The notes below the pieces were generated by a model. It did no database searches, had not been told where the DNA came from, and was given only the letters and a program-made list of their open reading frames with translations. A DNA stretch of 64,000 nt from Duganella dendranthematis. Lineage in GTDB: Bacteria; Pseudomonadota; Gammaproteobacteria; Burkholderiales; Burkholderiaceae_D. Shown here one piece after another: positions 8,461 through 17,016 of this stretch. Position numbers and translations under genes: made by a program. How positions within the stretch are numbered: the stretch's first letter is position 1; every line of letters starts with the position of its first letter. The stretch lies in NCBI RefSeq assembly GCF_012849375.1, contig NZ_CP051684.1:2728001-2792000 (forward strand), given 5' to 3'.

Positions 8461-8520
8461 CCGAGGAGCGCTGCGACGAACTAGCTTTCGCCAGGCTCGG
8501 AGATCCAAACCGCGCTCACG
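8461..8520 (+). promoter_or_regulatory. S-adenosylhomocysteine (SAH) riboswitch
   Basis: The known SAH riboswitch core is present: CCGAGGAGCGCTGCGAC, a GCCAGGCTCGG block and a GCGCTCACG tail. P1 is CCGAG (8461-8465) with CTCGG (8496-8500). The inner helix is GCGA (8473-8476) with TCGC (8488-8491). The pseudoknot pairs GAGCGC (8466-8471) with GCGCTC (8512-8517). A TAAAAT at 8448-8453 could be the -10 box, putting the RNA start at about P1. The element is an ON switch that raises ahcY expression when toxic SAH accumulates. The AAGGAGG site lies 20 nt further on. Confidence 0.95.
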
Positions 8521-8552
8521 TTACTTTTTTCAACACATGAAAGGAGGGCGTG

Positions 8553-9980
8553 ATGAACGCCGTACTCAAAACCGCTCAAGACTACCTGGTCGCCGATATC
8601 TCGCTGGCGCCATGGGGCAACAAAGAAATCAAGATTGCCGAAACTGAAATGCCTGGCCTGATGGCGATCCGCGAGGAATTCGCCGCCGCCCAGACGCTGA
8701 AAGGCGCCCGCATCACCGGTTCGCTGCACATGACCATCCAGACCGCCGTGCTGATCCAGACGCTGGAAGCGCTGGGCGCCGAAGTGCGCTGGGCTTCGTG
8801 CAATATCTACTCGACCCAGGACCACGCCGCCGCCGCCATCGCCGCCAACGGCACGCCGGTGTTCGCCATCAAGGGCGAAACCCTGGACGAATACTGGGAC
8901 TACACCCACCGCATCTTCGAATGGCCAAACGACGCCGCCGGCAACCCGGTCTACTCGAATATGATCCTCGACGACGGCGGCGACGCCACGCTGCTGCTGC
9001 ACCTCGGCGCGCGCGCGGAAAAAGACATCTCGGTGCTGGCCGCGCCAGGCTCGGAAGAAGAAATCTGCCTGTTCAACGCCATCAAGGCCCACCTGGCCAA
9101 GGACCCGGCCTGGTACTCCAAGCGTCTGCCGCACATCCTGGGCGTGACCGAAGAGACCACCACCGGCGTGCATCGCCTGTACCAGATGCACAAGGAAGGC
9201 AAGCTGGCCTTCCCGGCCATCAACGTCAACGACTCCGTCACCAAATCGAAATTCGACAACCTGTACGGCTGCCGCGAATCGCTGGTCGATGGCATCAAGC
9301 GCGCCACCGACGTGATGATCGCCGGTAAGGTCGCCGTCATCGCCGGTTACGGTGATGTCGGCAAGGGTTCGGCGCAAGCGATGCGCGCGTTGTCGGCGCA
9401 AGTCTGGGTGACCGAGATCGATCCGATCTGCGCACTGCAGGCCGCGATGGAAGGCTACCGCGTGGTGACCATGGATTACGCCGCCGAACACGGCGACATC
9501 TTCGTCACCTGCACCGGCAACTATCACATCCTGACCGAGCAGCACATGCTGGCCATGAAGGACCAGGCCATCGTCTGCAACATCGGTCACTTCGACAACG
9601 AGATCGACGTTGCTGCGCTGAAGAAATACACCTGGGAAAACATTAAGCCGCAAGTGGATCACGTGATCTTCCCATCGGGCAAGCGCATCATCCTGCTGGC
9701 TGAAGGCCGCCTGGTCAACCTGGGTTGCGGTACCGGTCACCCGTCGTACGTGATGTCGTCGTCGTTCGCCAACCAGACCATCGCCCAGATCGAGCTGTAC
9801 GCCAACACCGACAAGTATCCGGTCGGCGTGTACGTGCTGCCGAAGCACCTGGATGAAAAAGTGGCGCGCCTGCAGTTGAAAAAACTGAATGCGCAACTGA
9901 CCGTGCTGACCCAGGAGCAGGCCGACTACATCGGCGTGACGCAAGAAGGTCCGTACAAGCCAGAACACTACCGTTATTAA
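8553..9980 (+). CDS. ahcY: Adenosylhomocysteinase (SAH hydrolase)
   Basis: 475 residues. It hydrolyses S-adenosylhomocysteine to adenosine and homocysteine with a tightly bound NAD. The substrate domain begins with [12 protein letters not shown] and contains [10 protein letters not shown]; the NAD-binding loop is [11 protein letters not shown]; the protein ends K-P-E-H-Y-R-Y as expected. I chose the ATG at 8553 over the GTG at 8550 because GGAGG at 8543-8547 then has a 5-nt spacer. It is the first gene of an SAH-riboswitch operon with a small membrane protein and metF. Confidence 0.97.
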   Translation: MNAVLKTAQDYLVADISLAPWGNKEIKIAETEMPGLMAIREEFAAAQTLKGARITGSLHMTIQTAVLIQTLEALGAEVRWASCNIYSTQDHAAAAIAANGTPVFAIKGETLDEYWDYTHRIFEWPNDAAGNPVYSNMILDDGGDATLLLHLGARAEKDISVLAAPGSEEEICLFNAIKAHLAKDPAWYSKRLPHILGVTEETTTGVHRLYQMHKEGKLAFPAINVNDSVTKSKFDNLYGCRESLVDGIKRATDVMIAGKVAVIAGYGDVGKGSAQAMRALSAQVWVTEIDPICALQAAMEGYRVVTMDYAAEHGDIFVTCTGNYHILTEQHMLAMKDQAIVCNIGHFDNEIDVAALKKYTWENIKPQVDHVIFPSGKRIILLAEGRLVNLGCGTGHPSYVMSSSFANQTIAQIELYANTDKYPVGVYVLPKHLDEKVARLQLKKLNAQLTVLTQEQADYIGVTQEGPYKPEHYRY

Positions 9981-9986
9981 TATCGA

Positions 9987-10067
9987 CGTCATTCCGGCGT
10001 AAAGCCGGAATCCATGCTGAGCATCCTGCCCGGCGTTCTATGGATTCCGGCCTGCGCCGGAATGACG
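9987..10067. repeat. REP-like inverted doublet
   Basis: Two short palindromic units face each other: an ATTCCGGCGTAAAGCCGGAAT unit (9991-10011 region) and a second with ATTCCGGCCTGCGCCGGAAT (10044-10063). The whole is bounded by CGTCATTCCGGC (9987-9998) and its exact complement ending at 10067. ATTCCGG-type palindromes of this kind are repetitive extragenic elements in many beta- and gammaproteobacteria. It lies inside the ahcY-metF transcript, between ahcY and the membrane-protein gene. Confidence 0.75.
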
Positions 10068-10089
10068 GCTCTTGCAGCGAGAACTTCTT

Positions 10090-10440
10090 ATGCGTTTGGT
10101 CCTTACCTGGTTAATCAATGCAATTGCCTTGCTGGCAGTTCCCTACCTGATGCATTCCGTCGATGTCACAAGCATAGGCGCAGCCCTCGTCGCGGCTCTT
10201 GTACTGGGCCTGGTCAATACGCTGATACGACCGGTATTGCTCCTGCTGACGCTGCCTGTGACGCTGGTGTCGCTGGGCCTGTTCATCTTCATCATCAACG
10301 GCTTCATGTTCTGGCTGGTGGCGCAATGGGTGGATGGCTTCCATGTGGACAGCTTCCTGTCCGCCGTCGGTGGCGCTGTGTTGTACAGCATTATTTCCTG
10401 GGCTCTGTCTACCTTACTTTTGAAGAACTCAGATGGATAA
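10090..10440 (+). CDS. Phage holin family 4-like small membrane protein (YvlD/DUF360 type)
   Basis: 116 residues from the ATG at 10090 (M-R-L-V-L-T-W-L-I-N-A); an in-frame TTG at 10072 is less likely. Four hydrophobic helices span nearly the whole protein, including A-L-V-A-A-L-V-L-G-L-V-N-T-L-I-R-P-V-L-L-L-L-T-L-P with the N-x3-R-P signature of this family. Despite the family name nothing phage-related is nearby. It sits between ahcY and metF and overlaps metF by 8 bp, so it belongs to the SAH-controlled operon. Its role there is unknown. Confidence 0.85.
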   Translation: MRLVLTWLINAIALLAVPYLMHSVDVTSIGAALVAALVLGLVNTLIRPVLLLLTLPVTLVSLGLFIFIINGFMFWLVAQWVDGFHVDSFLSAVGGAVLYSIISWALSTLLLKNSDG

Positions 10441-11260
10441 TCCGAATTTCAGTATCGAATTTTTTCCGCCGAAAACGGCGGAAGGCGCGGACAAGCTGCG
10501 CGTCACGCGCGCCAAGCTGTCCGAGCTGAATCCTAAATATTTTTCCGTGACCTTCGGCGCCGGCGGCAGCACCCAGCGCGGCACGCTGGACACCGTGGTC
10601 GAGATCCTGGCCGCCGGCGAACAGGCCGCGCCGCACCTGTCGTGCGTAGGCGGCACGCGCGAGTCGATCCGCGCGATCCTGGCCGAATTCAAGTCGCACA
10701 ACATCAAGCGCATCGTGGCGCTGCGCGGCGACCTGCCGAGCGGCTACGGCGCGGCGGGCGAATTCCGTTACGCCAATGAGCTGGTGGAGTTCATCCGCCA
10801 GGAGACCGGCGACTGGTTCCACATCGAGGTGGCGGCCTATCCGGAAGTGCACCCGCAGGCCAAGTCGCCGCAGGATGACTTGCTGGCGTTCGAGCGCAAG
10901 ATCAAGGCCGGCGCCAATTCGGCGATCACGCAGTATTTCTACAATGCGGACGCGTATTTCCAGTTCGTCGAGCAGACCCGCAAGCTGGGCATCGACGTGC
11001 CAGTGGTGGCGGGCATCATGCCGATCACGAACTACACGCAGCTGATGCGTTTCTCGGATATGTGCGGTGCCGAGATCCCGCGCTGGGTGCGGCTCAAGCT
11101 GGCCAGCTTCGGCGACGACAGCGCGTCGATCAAGGCGTTTGGGCTGGACGTGGTGACGGGCCTGTGCGAACGCCTGCTGCAAGGCGGCGCGCCGGGCCTG
11201 CACTTCTACAGCATGAACCAGGCCGCGGCGACCACCGCGCTGTGGCAACGGCTGGTCTGA
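10433..11260 (+). CDS. metF: 5,10-Methylenetetrahydrofolate reductase
   Basis: 275 residues. This FAD enzyme reduces methylene-THF to methyl-THF, the methyl donor for homocysteine remethylation. It starts M-D-N-P-N-F-S-I-E-F-F-P-P-K with the conserved catalytic-glutamate segment E-F-F-P-P, followed by V-T-F-G-A-G-G-S-T and the A-L-R-G-D-L-P FAD-contact loop. Length is typical of bacterial MetF. Its start overlaps the preceding gene. Shared control with ahcY couples SAH removal to homocysteine recycling. Confidence 0.96.
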   Translation: MDNPNFSIEFFPPKTAEGADKLRVTRAKLSELNPKYFSVTFGAGGSTQRGTLDTVVEILAAGEQAAPHLSCVGGTRESIRAILAEFKSHNIKRIVALRGDLPSGYGAAGEFRYANELVEFIRQETGDWFHIEVAAYPEVHPQAKSPQDDLLAFERKIKAGANSAITQYFYNADAYFQFVEQTRKLGIDVPVVAGIMPITNYTQLMRFSDMCGAEIPRWVRLKLASFGDDSASIKAFGLDVVTGLCERLLQGGAPGLHFYSMNQAAATTALWQRLV

Positions 11261-11283
11261 GCCGCCCCGCACACCGCCGACGA

Positions 11284-11313
11284 GGGGTCTGACCCCGTAC
11301 GGGGTCAGACCCC
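11284..11313. repeat. 30-bp perfect palindrome
   Basis: A perfect dyad with half-site GGGGTCTGACCCCGT, centred between 11298 and 11299, extended on both sides by GAG/CTC with one offset base. It lies between the convergent metF and cyclo-ligase genes. There is no T run on either strand, so it is not a standard intrinsic terminator. It looks like a dispersed palindromic repeat and may act as a bidirectional transcription barrier. Confidence 0.8.
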
Positions 11314-11331
11314 CTCTGGCCGCCGTGCGGG

Positions 11332-11922
11332 TTACAGGCCGCCGGCCTCCGTGAGCATGCTGTCCAGGGCGACATCGTGTGCGTCTCCGGAAAATTGAAC
11401 TTCAAGGCAGCTGTATGTAATCCCTACCGTGCGGGGGCGGGGCTGCCGCGCCAGCGTGCGGTCGTAGAATCCGCCGCCATAGCCTAATCGATAACCTTGC
11501 GGGTTAAAGCCCAGGCAAGGCACCAGCAGCGCCGGCGGATAGGCCGCCTGCAAGCGCAGATCGGCCGGCACCGCAACCCCCATCTGGTCCTTCACCATCT
11601 CCTCGCCGATACGCCATTCGGCAAACTCCAGCGCCGCATCCTTTTGCACCACCACCGGCAGCAGCAGCCGCGCCCCCAGGCGCGCCAGTTCCGCATACGC
11701 CGGCTGCAGATCCGGCTCGTCGCGCAGCGGCCAGTACACGCCCAGCGCCGCCGGCCGCGCCGCCTTCCACCAGTCGATGACATGATCGCCAATCGCCCGG
11801 TCCCAGGCCGCCCGCGTGGCCGGGTCCAGGGCGCGCCGCGCGGTCAGCAGCTGCTTCCTCAAATCCGCCTTCCGGGCTGGTGATCCGGACGCGCTGCGTG
11901 GTATTCTAGGGTCGCTGGTCAT
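11332..11922 (-). CDS. 5-Formyltetrahydrofolate cyclo-ligase
   Basis: 196 residues from the ATG at 11922 (M-T-S-D-P-R-I-P-R-S); a longer frame exists upstream but overlaps the divergent transglycosylase gene. The enzyme converts 5-formyl-THF to 5,10-methenyl-THF using ATP. Motifs: K-A-D-L-R-K-Q-L-L-T-A-R-R near the N-terminus, Y-W-P-L-R-D-E-P-D (substrate loop), and the signature L-V-P-C-L-G-F-N-P-Q-G-Y-R-L-G-Y-G-G-G-F-Y-D-R-T-L. It faces metF, so folate one-carbon genes converge here. Confidence 0.93.
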   Translation of the reverse strand: MTSDPRIPRSASGSPARKADLRKQLLTARRALDPATRAAWDRAIGDHVIDWWKAARPAALGVYWPLRDEPDLQPAYAELARLGARLLLPVVVQKDAALEFAEWRIGEEMVKDQMGVAVPADLRLQAAYPPALLVPCLGFNPQGYRLGYGGGFYDRTLARQPRPRTVGITYSCLEVQFSGDAHDVALDSMLTEAGGL

Positions 11923-11953
11923 ATTTGGTTCAAGACTTATAGAGAGTTGCACA

Positions 11954-13927
11954 TTGATTTCTGTTTCGAAATGGATTGCCGGCGCGGTCGTCGTTGCCTT
12001 TACCTCGTTTGCCCATGCCGACGACACCAGCGCAGATAGCCGCAGGGAAGACGATTCCTTCCTGCTGCTGCGCGACGCTGTGCGCCAGGATGACGCCAGC
12101 AAAGCGGATTTCTACGCCGCCCGCCTGACCAGCTACTCCATTCCGTCTTACGTCGATTATTATCGGCTGAAATCCCATTTGAAGGATGCTCCATCGGCCG
12201 ACGTGCGCGATTTCTTCCAGCGCTATCAGGGCCAGGCCATCGTCGACCGCCTGCGCAACGACTGGCTGCTGGAACTGGGCCGCAAGCGCGACTGGGCCAC
12301 CTTCGACGAACAGTATCCGCTGTTTGTGCTCAACGACGACACCCAGGTCAAATGCTACGCGCTGATCTCGCGCGCGCTCAAGGGCCAGAAAGTGGCCGAC
12401 GAAGCACGCGCCTTGCTGACCGCGCCGTCTGCGTACGGCCAGCCGTGCGCGGACCTGATCGCGACGCTGTACCAGAACGGCCAGTTCAACACCGAAGACC
12501 TGTACGCGCAACTGCGCCTGTCCGGCGAATTTAACGCCACCGGCCAGGCGCGCCGTATCGTCGCGCTGCTAGACGGCCCGGAAAAGAGCGCGGTGCAGGC
12601 GGTCGACCTGCCGACGCTGGCCGTGGCCAAGGGCATGGGTCCGAGCAAAGTGGAACATCAGATTTACATTGTCGCCATCGGCCGCCTGGCCAAGACCAGC
12701 ATCAAGCTGGCCACGCTGGCGCTGAACAAGGCCACGCCGAAGATGACGGCGCAGGAGCAGCAGCAAGGCTGGGCCGCGATTGCGCTGCAATCGTCTTACA
12801 CGCTGGCGCCGGAAACCACCGACTACTGGCGGCGCAGCAACGGCGCGCCGCTGTCGATCGACCAGATCCAGTGGAAGACCCGCATCGCGCTGCGCAACGG
12901 CGACTGGCGCCAGGTGGAGAACAATATCCGCGTCATGCCGGCGTCCCTGCGCAACGAGCCGACCTGGGTCTACTGGTTGGGCCGCGCCATGATGGCGCGC
13001 GACGGCGTCACCAGCCAGCCGACCGGCGAAGCGCTGCAGCTGTTCCGCAGCATCTCGGACCAGTCGAATTATTATGGCCAGCTGGCGCTGGAGGAATCAG
13101 GCAAGTTGATTACGATTCCGCCGGCTGGCGCGCCGATCACCGCCGCCGAGATCGCGCCGATCGCCGCCAATCCCAATTTCCAGCGCGCGCTGAAGTTCTT
13201 CAACATGCGCCTGCGCTTTGAAGGCACGCGCGAATGGAACTGGGGCCTGCGCGGCATGAGCGAGCGCGAACACCTGGCCGCCGCCGAATTCGCGCGCCAG
13301 AACAATATCCTCGACCGCATGGTCAACACCTCGGAGCGCACACGCATCCAGGTCGACTACACGCAGCGTTTCCCGTCGCCGCACAATGACGTCATGCATC
13401 CAGCCACGCAGACGCTGGGCCTGGACAAGGCCTGGGTGTATGGCCTGATCCGCCAGGAGTCGCGCTTCATCATGGATGCGCAGTCGCACGTCGGCGCTTC
13501 GGGACTGATGCAGGTGATGCCGTCCACCGGCCGCTGGGTCGCCAAGAAGATCGGCCTGACCGACTTCGCGCAGGACATGCTGAGCGATGTGCGTTACAAC
13601 ATCATGCTGGGCACGAATTACCTCAATATGGTGCTGGGGAATATGGACGGCAACGAGGTGCTGGCCACCGCCGCCTACAACGCCGGGCCGGGACGCCTGC
13701 GCACCTGGCGTGCGGCGCTGACCAAGCCGATGGACAGCACCATCTTCATCGAGTCGATTCCGTATTCAGAGACGCGCACTTACGTCAAGAATGTGATGTC
13801 GAATTCGACCTACTATGCGGCGCTGTTTGAAGGGCGTCCGCAATCGCTGAAGGCGCGCCTCGGCAATGTGCAGCCGAAGGGCTACACGCTGCAGGAAGAA
13901 CAGGAAACCAGTTTCACGCCGCGCTGA
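11954..13927 (+). CDS. Soluble lytic murein transglycosylase (Slt family)
   Basis: 657 residues from a TTG at 11954, chosen because AGAGAG lies 7 nt upstream and it starts directly at a signal peptide (I-S-V-S-K-W-I-A-G-A-V-V-V-A-F, cleavage after A-H-A). A long alpha-superhelical region of TPR-like repeats is followed by a C-terminal Slt domain. Catalytic Glu is in L-I-R-Q-E-S-R-F, with G-A-S-G-L-M-Q-V-M-P-S-T and the A-A-Y-N-A-G-P-G-R motif. It cleaves glycan strands to 1,6-anhydro-muropeptides in the periplasm. The cyclo-ligase start lies 31 bp away on the other strand, so the two share a very short promoter region. Confidence 0.93.
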   Translation: MISVSKWIAGAVVVAFTSFAHADDTSADSRREDDSFLLLRDAVRQDDASKADFYAARLTSYSIPSYVDYYRLKSHLKDAPSADVRDFFQRYQGQAIVDRLRNDWLLELGRKRDWATFDEQYPLFVLNDDTQVKCYALISRALKGQKVADEARALLTAPSAYGQPCADLIATLYQNGQFNTEDLYAQLRLSGEFNATGQARRIVALLDGPEKSAVQAVDLPTLAVAKGMGPSKVEHQIYIVAIGRLAKTSIKLATLALNKATPKMTAQEQQQGWAAIALQSSYTLAPETTDYWRRSNGAPLSIDQIQWKTRIALRNGDWRQVENNIRVMPASLRNEPTWVYWLGRAMMARDGVTSQPTGEALQLFRSISDQSNYYGQLALEESGKLITIPPAGAPITAAEIAPIAANPNFQRALKFFNMRLRFEGTREWNWGLRGMSEREHLAAAEFARQNNILDRMVNTSERTRIQVDYTQRFPSPHNDVMHPATQTLGLDKAWVYGLIRQESRFIMDAQSHVGASGLMQVMPSTGRWVAKKIGLTDFAQDMLSDVRYNIMLGTNYLNMVLGNMDGNEVLATAAYNAGPGRLRTWRAALTKPMDSTIFIESIPYSETRTYVKNVMSNSTYYAALFEGRPQSLKARLGNVQPKGYTLQEEQETSFTPR

Positions 13928-13951
13928 CCGTTTACAACCAGGACGTATCCC

Positions 13952-14671
13952 ATGCAGACTACCCAACTCGATCCAGGCCTGTCGCAAGCTCTCGATGCCG
14001 CGCGCCAGCCCGGCCTGACGCTCGTCATCGGCAACAAGAACTATTCCTCGTGGTCGATGCGGCCATGGGTGGCGATGACCGCCTTCGGCATTCCATTCCA
14101 GGAAGTGCGCGTGCTGCTGGACCGCGACGACACCGCCAACCGGATTTGCAGCTATTCGGCGTCCGGTCGCGTGCCGGTGCTGCTGGCCGGCGACGAGATG
14201 ACCATCTGGGATAGCCTGGCGATCTGCGAATATCTGGCCGAGCAGTTCCAGGAACTGCATCTGTGGCCGCAGGACGTGGCGGCGCGCGCCATGGCGCGCT
14301 CGGTATGCGCCGAGATGCACGCCGGCTTCAGCGACCTGCGGAATTCGATGTCGATGAACATCCGTGCCAGCTTCCCCGGCAAGGGCCGCACGCCGGGCAC
14401 GCAGGCCGACATTGGCCGTATCAGCGAAATCTGGGAAGAGTGCCTGTCGCGCTTCGGCCATCACCAGTTCCTGTTCGGCGATTTCTCGCTGGCCGATGCT
14501 TACTACGCGCCGGTGGTGCTGCGCTTCCGCACCTACGGCGTGACGCTGGCGCCGGCGCTGGACGCCTACTGCCAGCGCGTGCTGGCCCATCCCGCAGTGG
14601 CGCGCTGGGTCAGCGAGGCGCTGGCCGAAACCGAAACGGCGCCCAAGCACGACGCCGACATGCCGGACTGA
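13952..14671 (+). CDS. Glutathione S-transferase family protein
   Basis: 239 residues with an N-terminal thioredoxin-fold GST domain (L-V-I-G-N-K-N-Y-S-S-W-S-M-R-P-W-V-A-M) and a C-terminal all-helical domain. The S-S-W-S-M-R segment provides the putative catalytic serine. The cis-Pro loop is G-R-V-P-V-L, followed by the I-W-D-S-L-A-I-C-E-Y-L glutathione-contact motif. Substrate is unknown. It lies between slt (24 bp) and cca (4 bp), so it is likely co-transcribed with both. Confidence 0.9.
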   Translation: MQTTQLDPGLSQALDAARQPGLTLVIGNKNYSSWSMRPWVAMTAFGIPFQEVRVLLDRDDTANRICSYSASGRVPVLLAGDEMTIWDSLAICEYLAEQFQELHLWPQDVAARAMARSVCAEMHAGFSDLRNSMSMNIRASFPGKGRTPGTQADIGRISEIWEECLSRFGHHQFLFGDFSLADAYYAPVVLRFRTYGVTLAPALDAYCQRVLAHPAVARWVSEALAETETAPKHDADMPD

Positions 14672-14675
14672 GAAT

Positions 14676-15929
14676 ATGCGTACTTATGTAGTCGGCGGCG
14701 CGGTGCGCGATGCGCTGCTTGGTTTGCCGGTCAAGGATCATGACCACGTGGTGGTCGGCGCCACACCGGACGAGATGATCGCCAAGGGCTTCCGCCCGGT
14801 CGGCAAGGACTTCCCGGTGTTCCTGCATCCACAGACGCAGGAAGAATATGCGCTGGCGCGCACCGAGCGCAAAACCGCGCCGGGTTACAAGGGTTTTGTG
14901 TTCCATACCTCGGCCGACGTCTCGCTGGAAGAAGACCTGGTGCGGCGCGACCTGACCATCAACGCGATTGCCAAAGCCGACGACGGCACACTCACCGATC
15001 CCTATGGCGGCCAGCGCGATATCGAAATGCGCGTGTTCCGTCATGTGTCGGACGCGTTTGCCGAAGACCCGGTGCGCATCCTGCGCCTGGCGCGCTTTGC
15101 CGCGCGCTTCAGCGATTTCACCGTGGCGCCGGAAACCAATGAGTTGATGAAGCAGATGGTGGCGCAGGGCGAAGTCGATGCGCTGGTGCCGGAACGCGTG
15201 TGGCAGGAACTGTCGCGCGGGCTGATGGAAGCCAAGCCGTCGCGCATGCTGGAAGTGCTGCGCGATTGCGGCGCGCTGGCGCGCATCCTGCCGGAGCTGG
15301 ACGTGTTGTGGGGCGTGCCGCAGCCGGAGAAATGGCATCCCGAGATCGACACCGGCATCCATGTGCTGCAAGTGCTGGACTGCGCCGCTTCGCTGGAGCG
15401 CGAACTGCCGGTGCGCTTCGCCAGCATGATGCACGACCTGGGCAAGGGCGTGACGCCGTCCGACAAATGGCCTTCGCATCACGGCCACGAGGAGCTGGGC
15501 GTCAAACTGGTGGAGCAGGTCTGCAAGCGCCTGCGCGTGCCCACCGAATGCCGCGACCTGGCGGTGATGACGGCGCGTGAACACGGCAACGTGGGCCGCG
15601 CGCTGCAACTGCGCGCCAACACCATCGTCAAGCTGCTGGAGCGTTGTGACGCGTTCCGCAAGCCGGCGCGCTTCGTGCAGCTGCTGCAAGCCACCGAGTG
15701 CGACTCGCGCGGCCGCATCGGCGCCAGCGGCAGCTATGCCGATGCGCCGTTCCCGCAGATGGCGCATCTGGAAGCCGCGATGGCGGCGGCGCGCGGCGTC
15801 AACGCTGGCGAGATTGCGCAAGCTTTCGTCGATCAGCCGCAGCGCATTCCGGAGCGCGTGCACAAGGCGCGCGTCAGCGCCGTCAAGCAGGCGCTCAAAC
15901 TGGCGGACGAAGACGAGTCGCCTGAATGA
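14676..15929 (+). CDS. cca: Multifunctional CCA tRNA nucleotidyltransferase
   Basis: 417 residues. It adds or repairs the 3'-CCA end of tRNA. The class II nucleotidyltransferase head has G-G-A-V-R-D followed by the metal-binding D-H-D (L-P-V-K-D-H-D-H-V-V-V-G), E-E-D-L-V-R-R-D-L-T-I-N-A-I and the E-D-P-V-R-I-L-R-L-A-R-F neck. The C-terminal half contains an HD domain (M-M-H-D-L-G-K-G, H-G-H-E) typical of the bifunctional or multifunctional bacterial form with phosphohydrolase activity. The GNAT gene overlaps its stop by 4 bp. Confidence 0.95.
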   Translation: MRTYVVGGAVRDALLGLPVKDHDHVVVGATPDEMIAKGFRPVGKDFPVFLHPQTQEEYALARTERKTAPGYKGFVFHTSADVSLEEDLVRRDLTINAIAKADDGTLTDPYGGQRDIEMRVFRHVSDAFAEDPVRILRLARFAARFSDFTVAPETNELMKQMVAQGEVDALVPERVWQELSRGLMEAKPSRMLEVLRDCGALARILPELDVLWGVPQPEKWHPEIDTGIHVLQVLDCAASLERELPVRFASMMHDLGKGVTPSDKWPSHHGHEELGVKLVEQVCKRLRVPTECRDLAVMTAREHGNVGRALQLRANTIVKLLERCDAFRKPARFVQLLQATECDSRGRIGASGSYADAPFPQMAHLEAAMAAARGVNAGEIAQAFVDQPQRIPERVHKARVSAVKQALKLADEDESPE

Positions 15930-16597
15930 ATTCCTCCGACCTGTTCCAGAATCCGCTGCGCCGCTGGGGCAAGCACCGGAACGGCAGACGTCCCACTGTG
16001 CTGGTGAAGGAACTGCGCGAGCGGGACCGCCGCCGCATGCTGCGGCATTTCCTGGAGCTGGAAGACAGCGACCGCCTGCTGCGCTTTGGTTCCGTGCTGC
16101 CGGACGAACAGTTGACCAACTACGTCAACGGCATCGACTTCTCGCGTGATATGGTATTCGGTGTGCATAACCGCGTGTTCCGCCTGGTGGCGGTCGGCCA
16201 TCTGGCGTTTGCGCCGCGCGATGAAACGAGTACCGTCACCGACAAGGAACGGGTGGCGGAATTTGGCGTCTCGGTCAGCCGCTCGGCGCGCGGGCTGGGG
16301 GTCGGCTCACGGCTGTTTGAGCGCGCCGCTATCCACTGCCGCAACAACGATGTCGACACGCTCTACATGCACTGCCTGTCGTCCAACAAGACCATGATGC
16401 ACATCGCCAAAAAAGCCGGCATGGAAATCCATCGGGACTATGGCGAGGCGGATGCGTATCTCAAGCTGCTGCCGGCCGATCCATCCAGCATGCTGCAGGA
16501 AGCCCTGCACGAACAGTTTGCCATGCTGGATTACACCTTCAAGGCCAACAAGCGCATCGCCACCAAGTGGTTGGGCCGCTTGATCGGCAAAAAATAA
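15926..16597 (+). CDS. GNAT family N-acetyltransferase
   Basis: 223 residues, cytoplasmic. The acetyl-CoA-binding motif A is visible in E-F-G-V-S-V-S-R-S-A-R-G-L-G-V-G-S-R-L-F-E-R-A, preceded by beta-strand V-A-V-G-H-L-A-F. A later L-S-S-N-K-T-M-M-H-I-A-K-K-A-G-M block corresponds to motif B. The acceptor is unknown. The ATGA overlap with cca implies translational coupling. The C-terminal extension (about 40 residues, rich in basic residues) is not part of the GNAT fold. Confidence 0.88.
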   Translation: MNSSDLFQNPLRRWGKHRNGRRPTVLVKELRERDRRRMLRHFLELEDSDRLLRFGSVLPDEQLTNYVNGIDFSRDMVFGVHNRVFRLVAVGHLAFAPRDETSTVTDKERVAEFGVSVSRSARGLGVGSRLFERAAIHCRNNDVDTLYMHCLSSNKTMMHIAKKAGMEIHRDYGEADAYLKLLPADPSSMLQEALHEQFAMLDYTFKANKRIATKWLGRLIGKK

Positions 16598-16625
16598 ATC
16601 CTCCTTTCTTAGAACCTTCGCCACG

Positions 16626-16654
16626 TTGACCGGAATACACGGTCAGACTAGATG
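16626..16654 (+). promoter_or_regulatory. Possible sigma-70 promoter of the mrtJ operon
   Basis: TTGACC (16626-16631) and TAGATG (16649-16654) are 17 bp apart, 23 bp before the mrtJ GTG. The -10 match is weak. A short inverted repeat TGACCG/CGGTCA overlaps the -35 box and might be an operator or the end signal of the upstream genes. Confidence 0.35.
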
Positions 16655-16677
16655 TGCAAGCAAAGGTTTGACATTCC

Positions 16678-16998
16678 GTGTGGACGATCTCCGAGTTCTA
16701 TGGACGGCAGCTCCTGCTGCTGCTCGTGCTATCCCCCGTGCTGGAGGAGGTGGTGGTGCGCGCGGGCTTGCAGGAGTGGTTGATGCGGCGCGCGCCGCAG
16801 GCAGTGGCGCCGCCGGTGCTGGTGTCGGCGGCGACCTTCGGCCTGCTGCACCTGCGTGCCGGCTGGCTGCATGCGCTGGCGGTGATCGTGCCCGGGCTGG
16901 TGCTGGCGCTGCTGTACCAGCGAACCCGCAGCTGGCGCTGGTGCGCCGTCGCCCACAGTGCCATGAACGCTTTTGCCATTTCAGTCTGCGGTCTATAA
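16678..16998 (+). CDS. mrtJ: JDVT-CTERM system glutamic-type intramembrane protease (MrtJ-like)
   Basis: 106 residues from a GTG at 16678; an in-frame TGA at 16669 leaves no room for an earlier start. It is a compact CPBP/Abi-type membrane protease with the three family motifs: E23-E24-V-V-V-R28, F54-G-L-L-H58, and H93-S-A-M-N97. Three to four hydrophobic helices make up nearly all of it. Such proteases process C-terminal sorting anchors. The next gene, 18 bp on, ends in a JDVT-CTERM tail, the expected single dedicated substrate. The protein is short for the CPBP family, so the first helix may be reduced. Confidence 0.82.
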   Translation: MWTISEFYGRQLLLLLVLSPVLEEVVVRAGLQEWLMRRAPQAVAPPVLVSAATFGLLHLRAGWLHALAVIVPGLVLALLYQRTRSWRWCAVAHSAMNAFAISVCGL

Positions 16999-17016
16999 CT
17001 TCAACTGGAGAGTGGT

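Noticed and set aside
8481..9992. A 503-codon minus-strand frame opposite ahcY
   Set aside because: Same shadow effect; low-complexity G/V/D/H-rich product covering the SAH riboswitch and ahcY exactly.
10090..10440. Prophage remnant suggested by the phage holin family name
   Set aside because: No other phage gene nearby; the protein belongs to a housekeeping membrane family and sits in the ahcY-metF operon.
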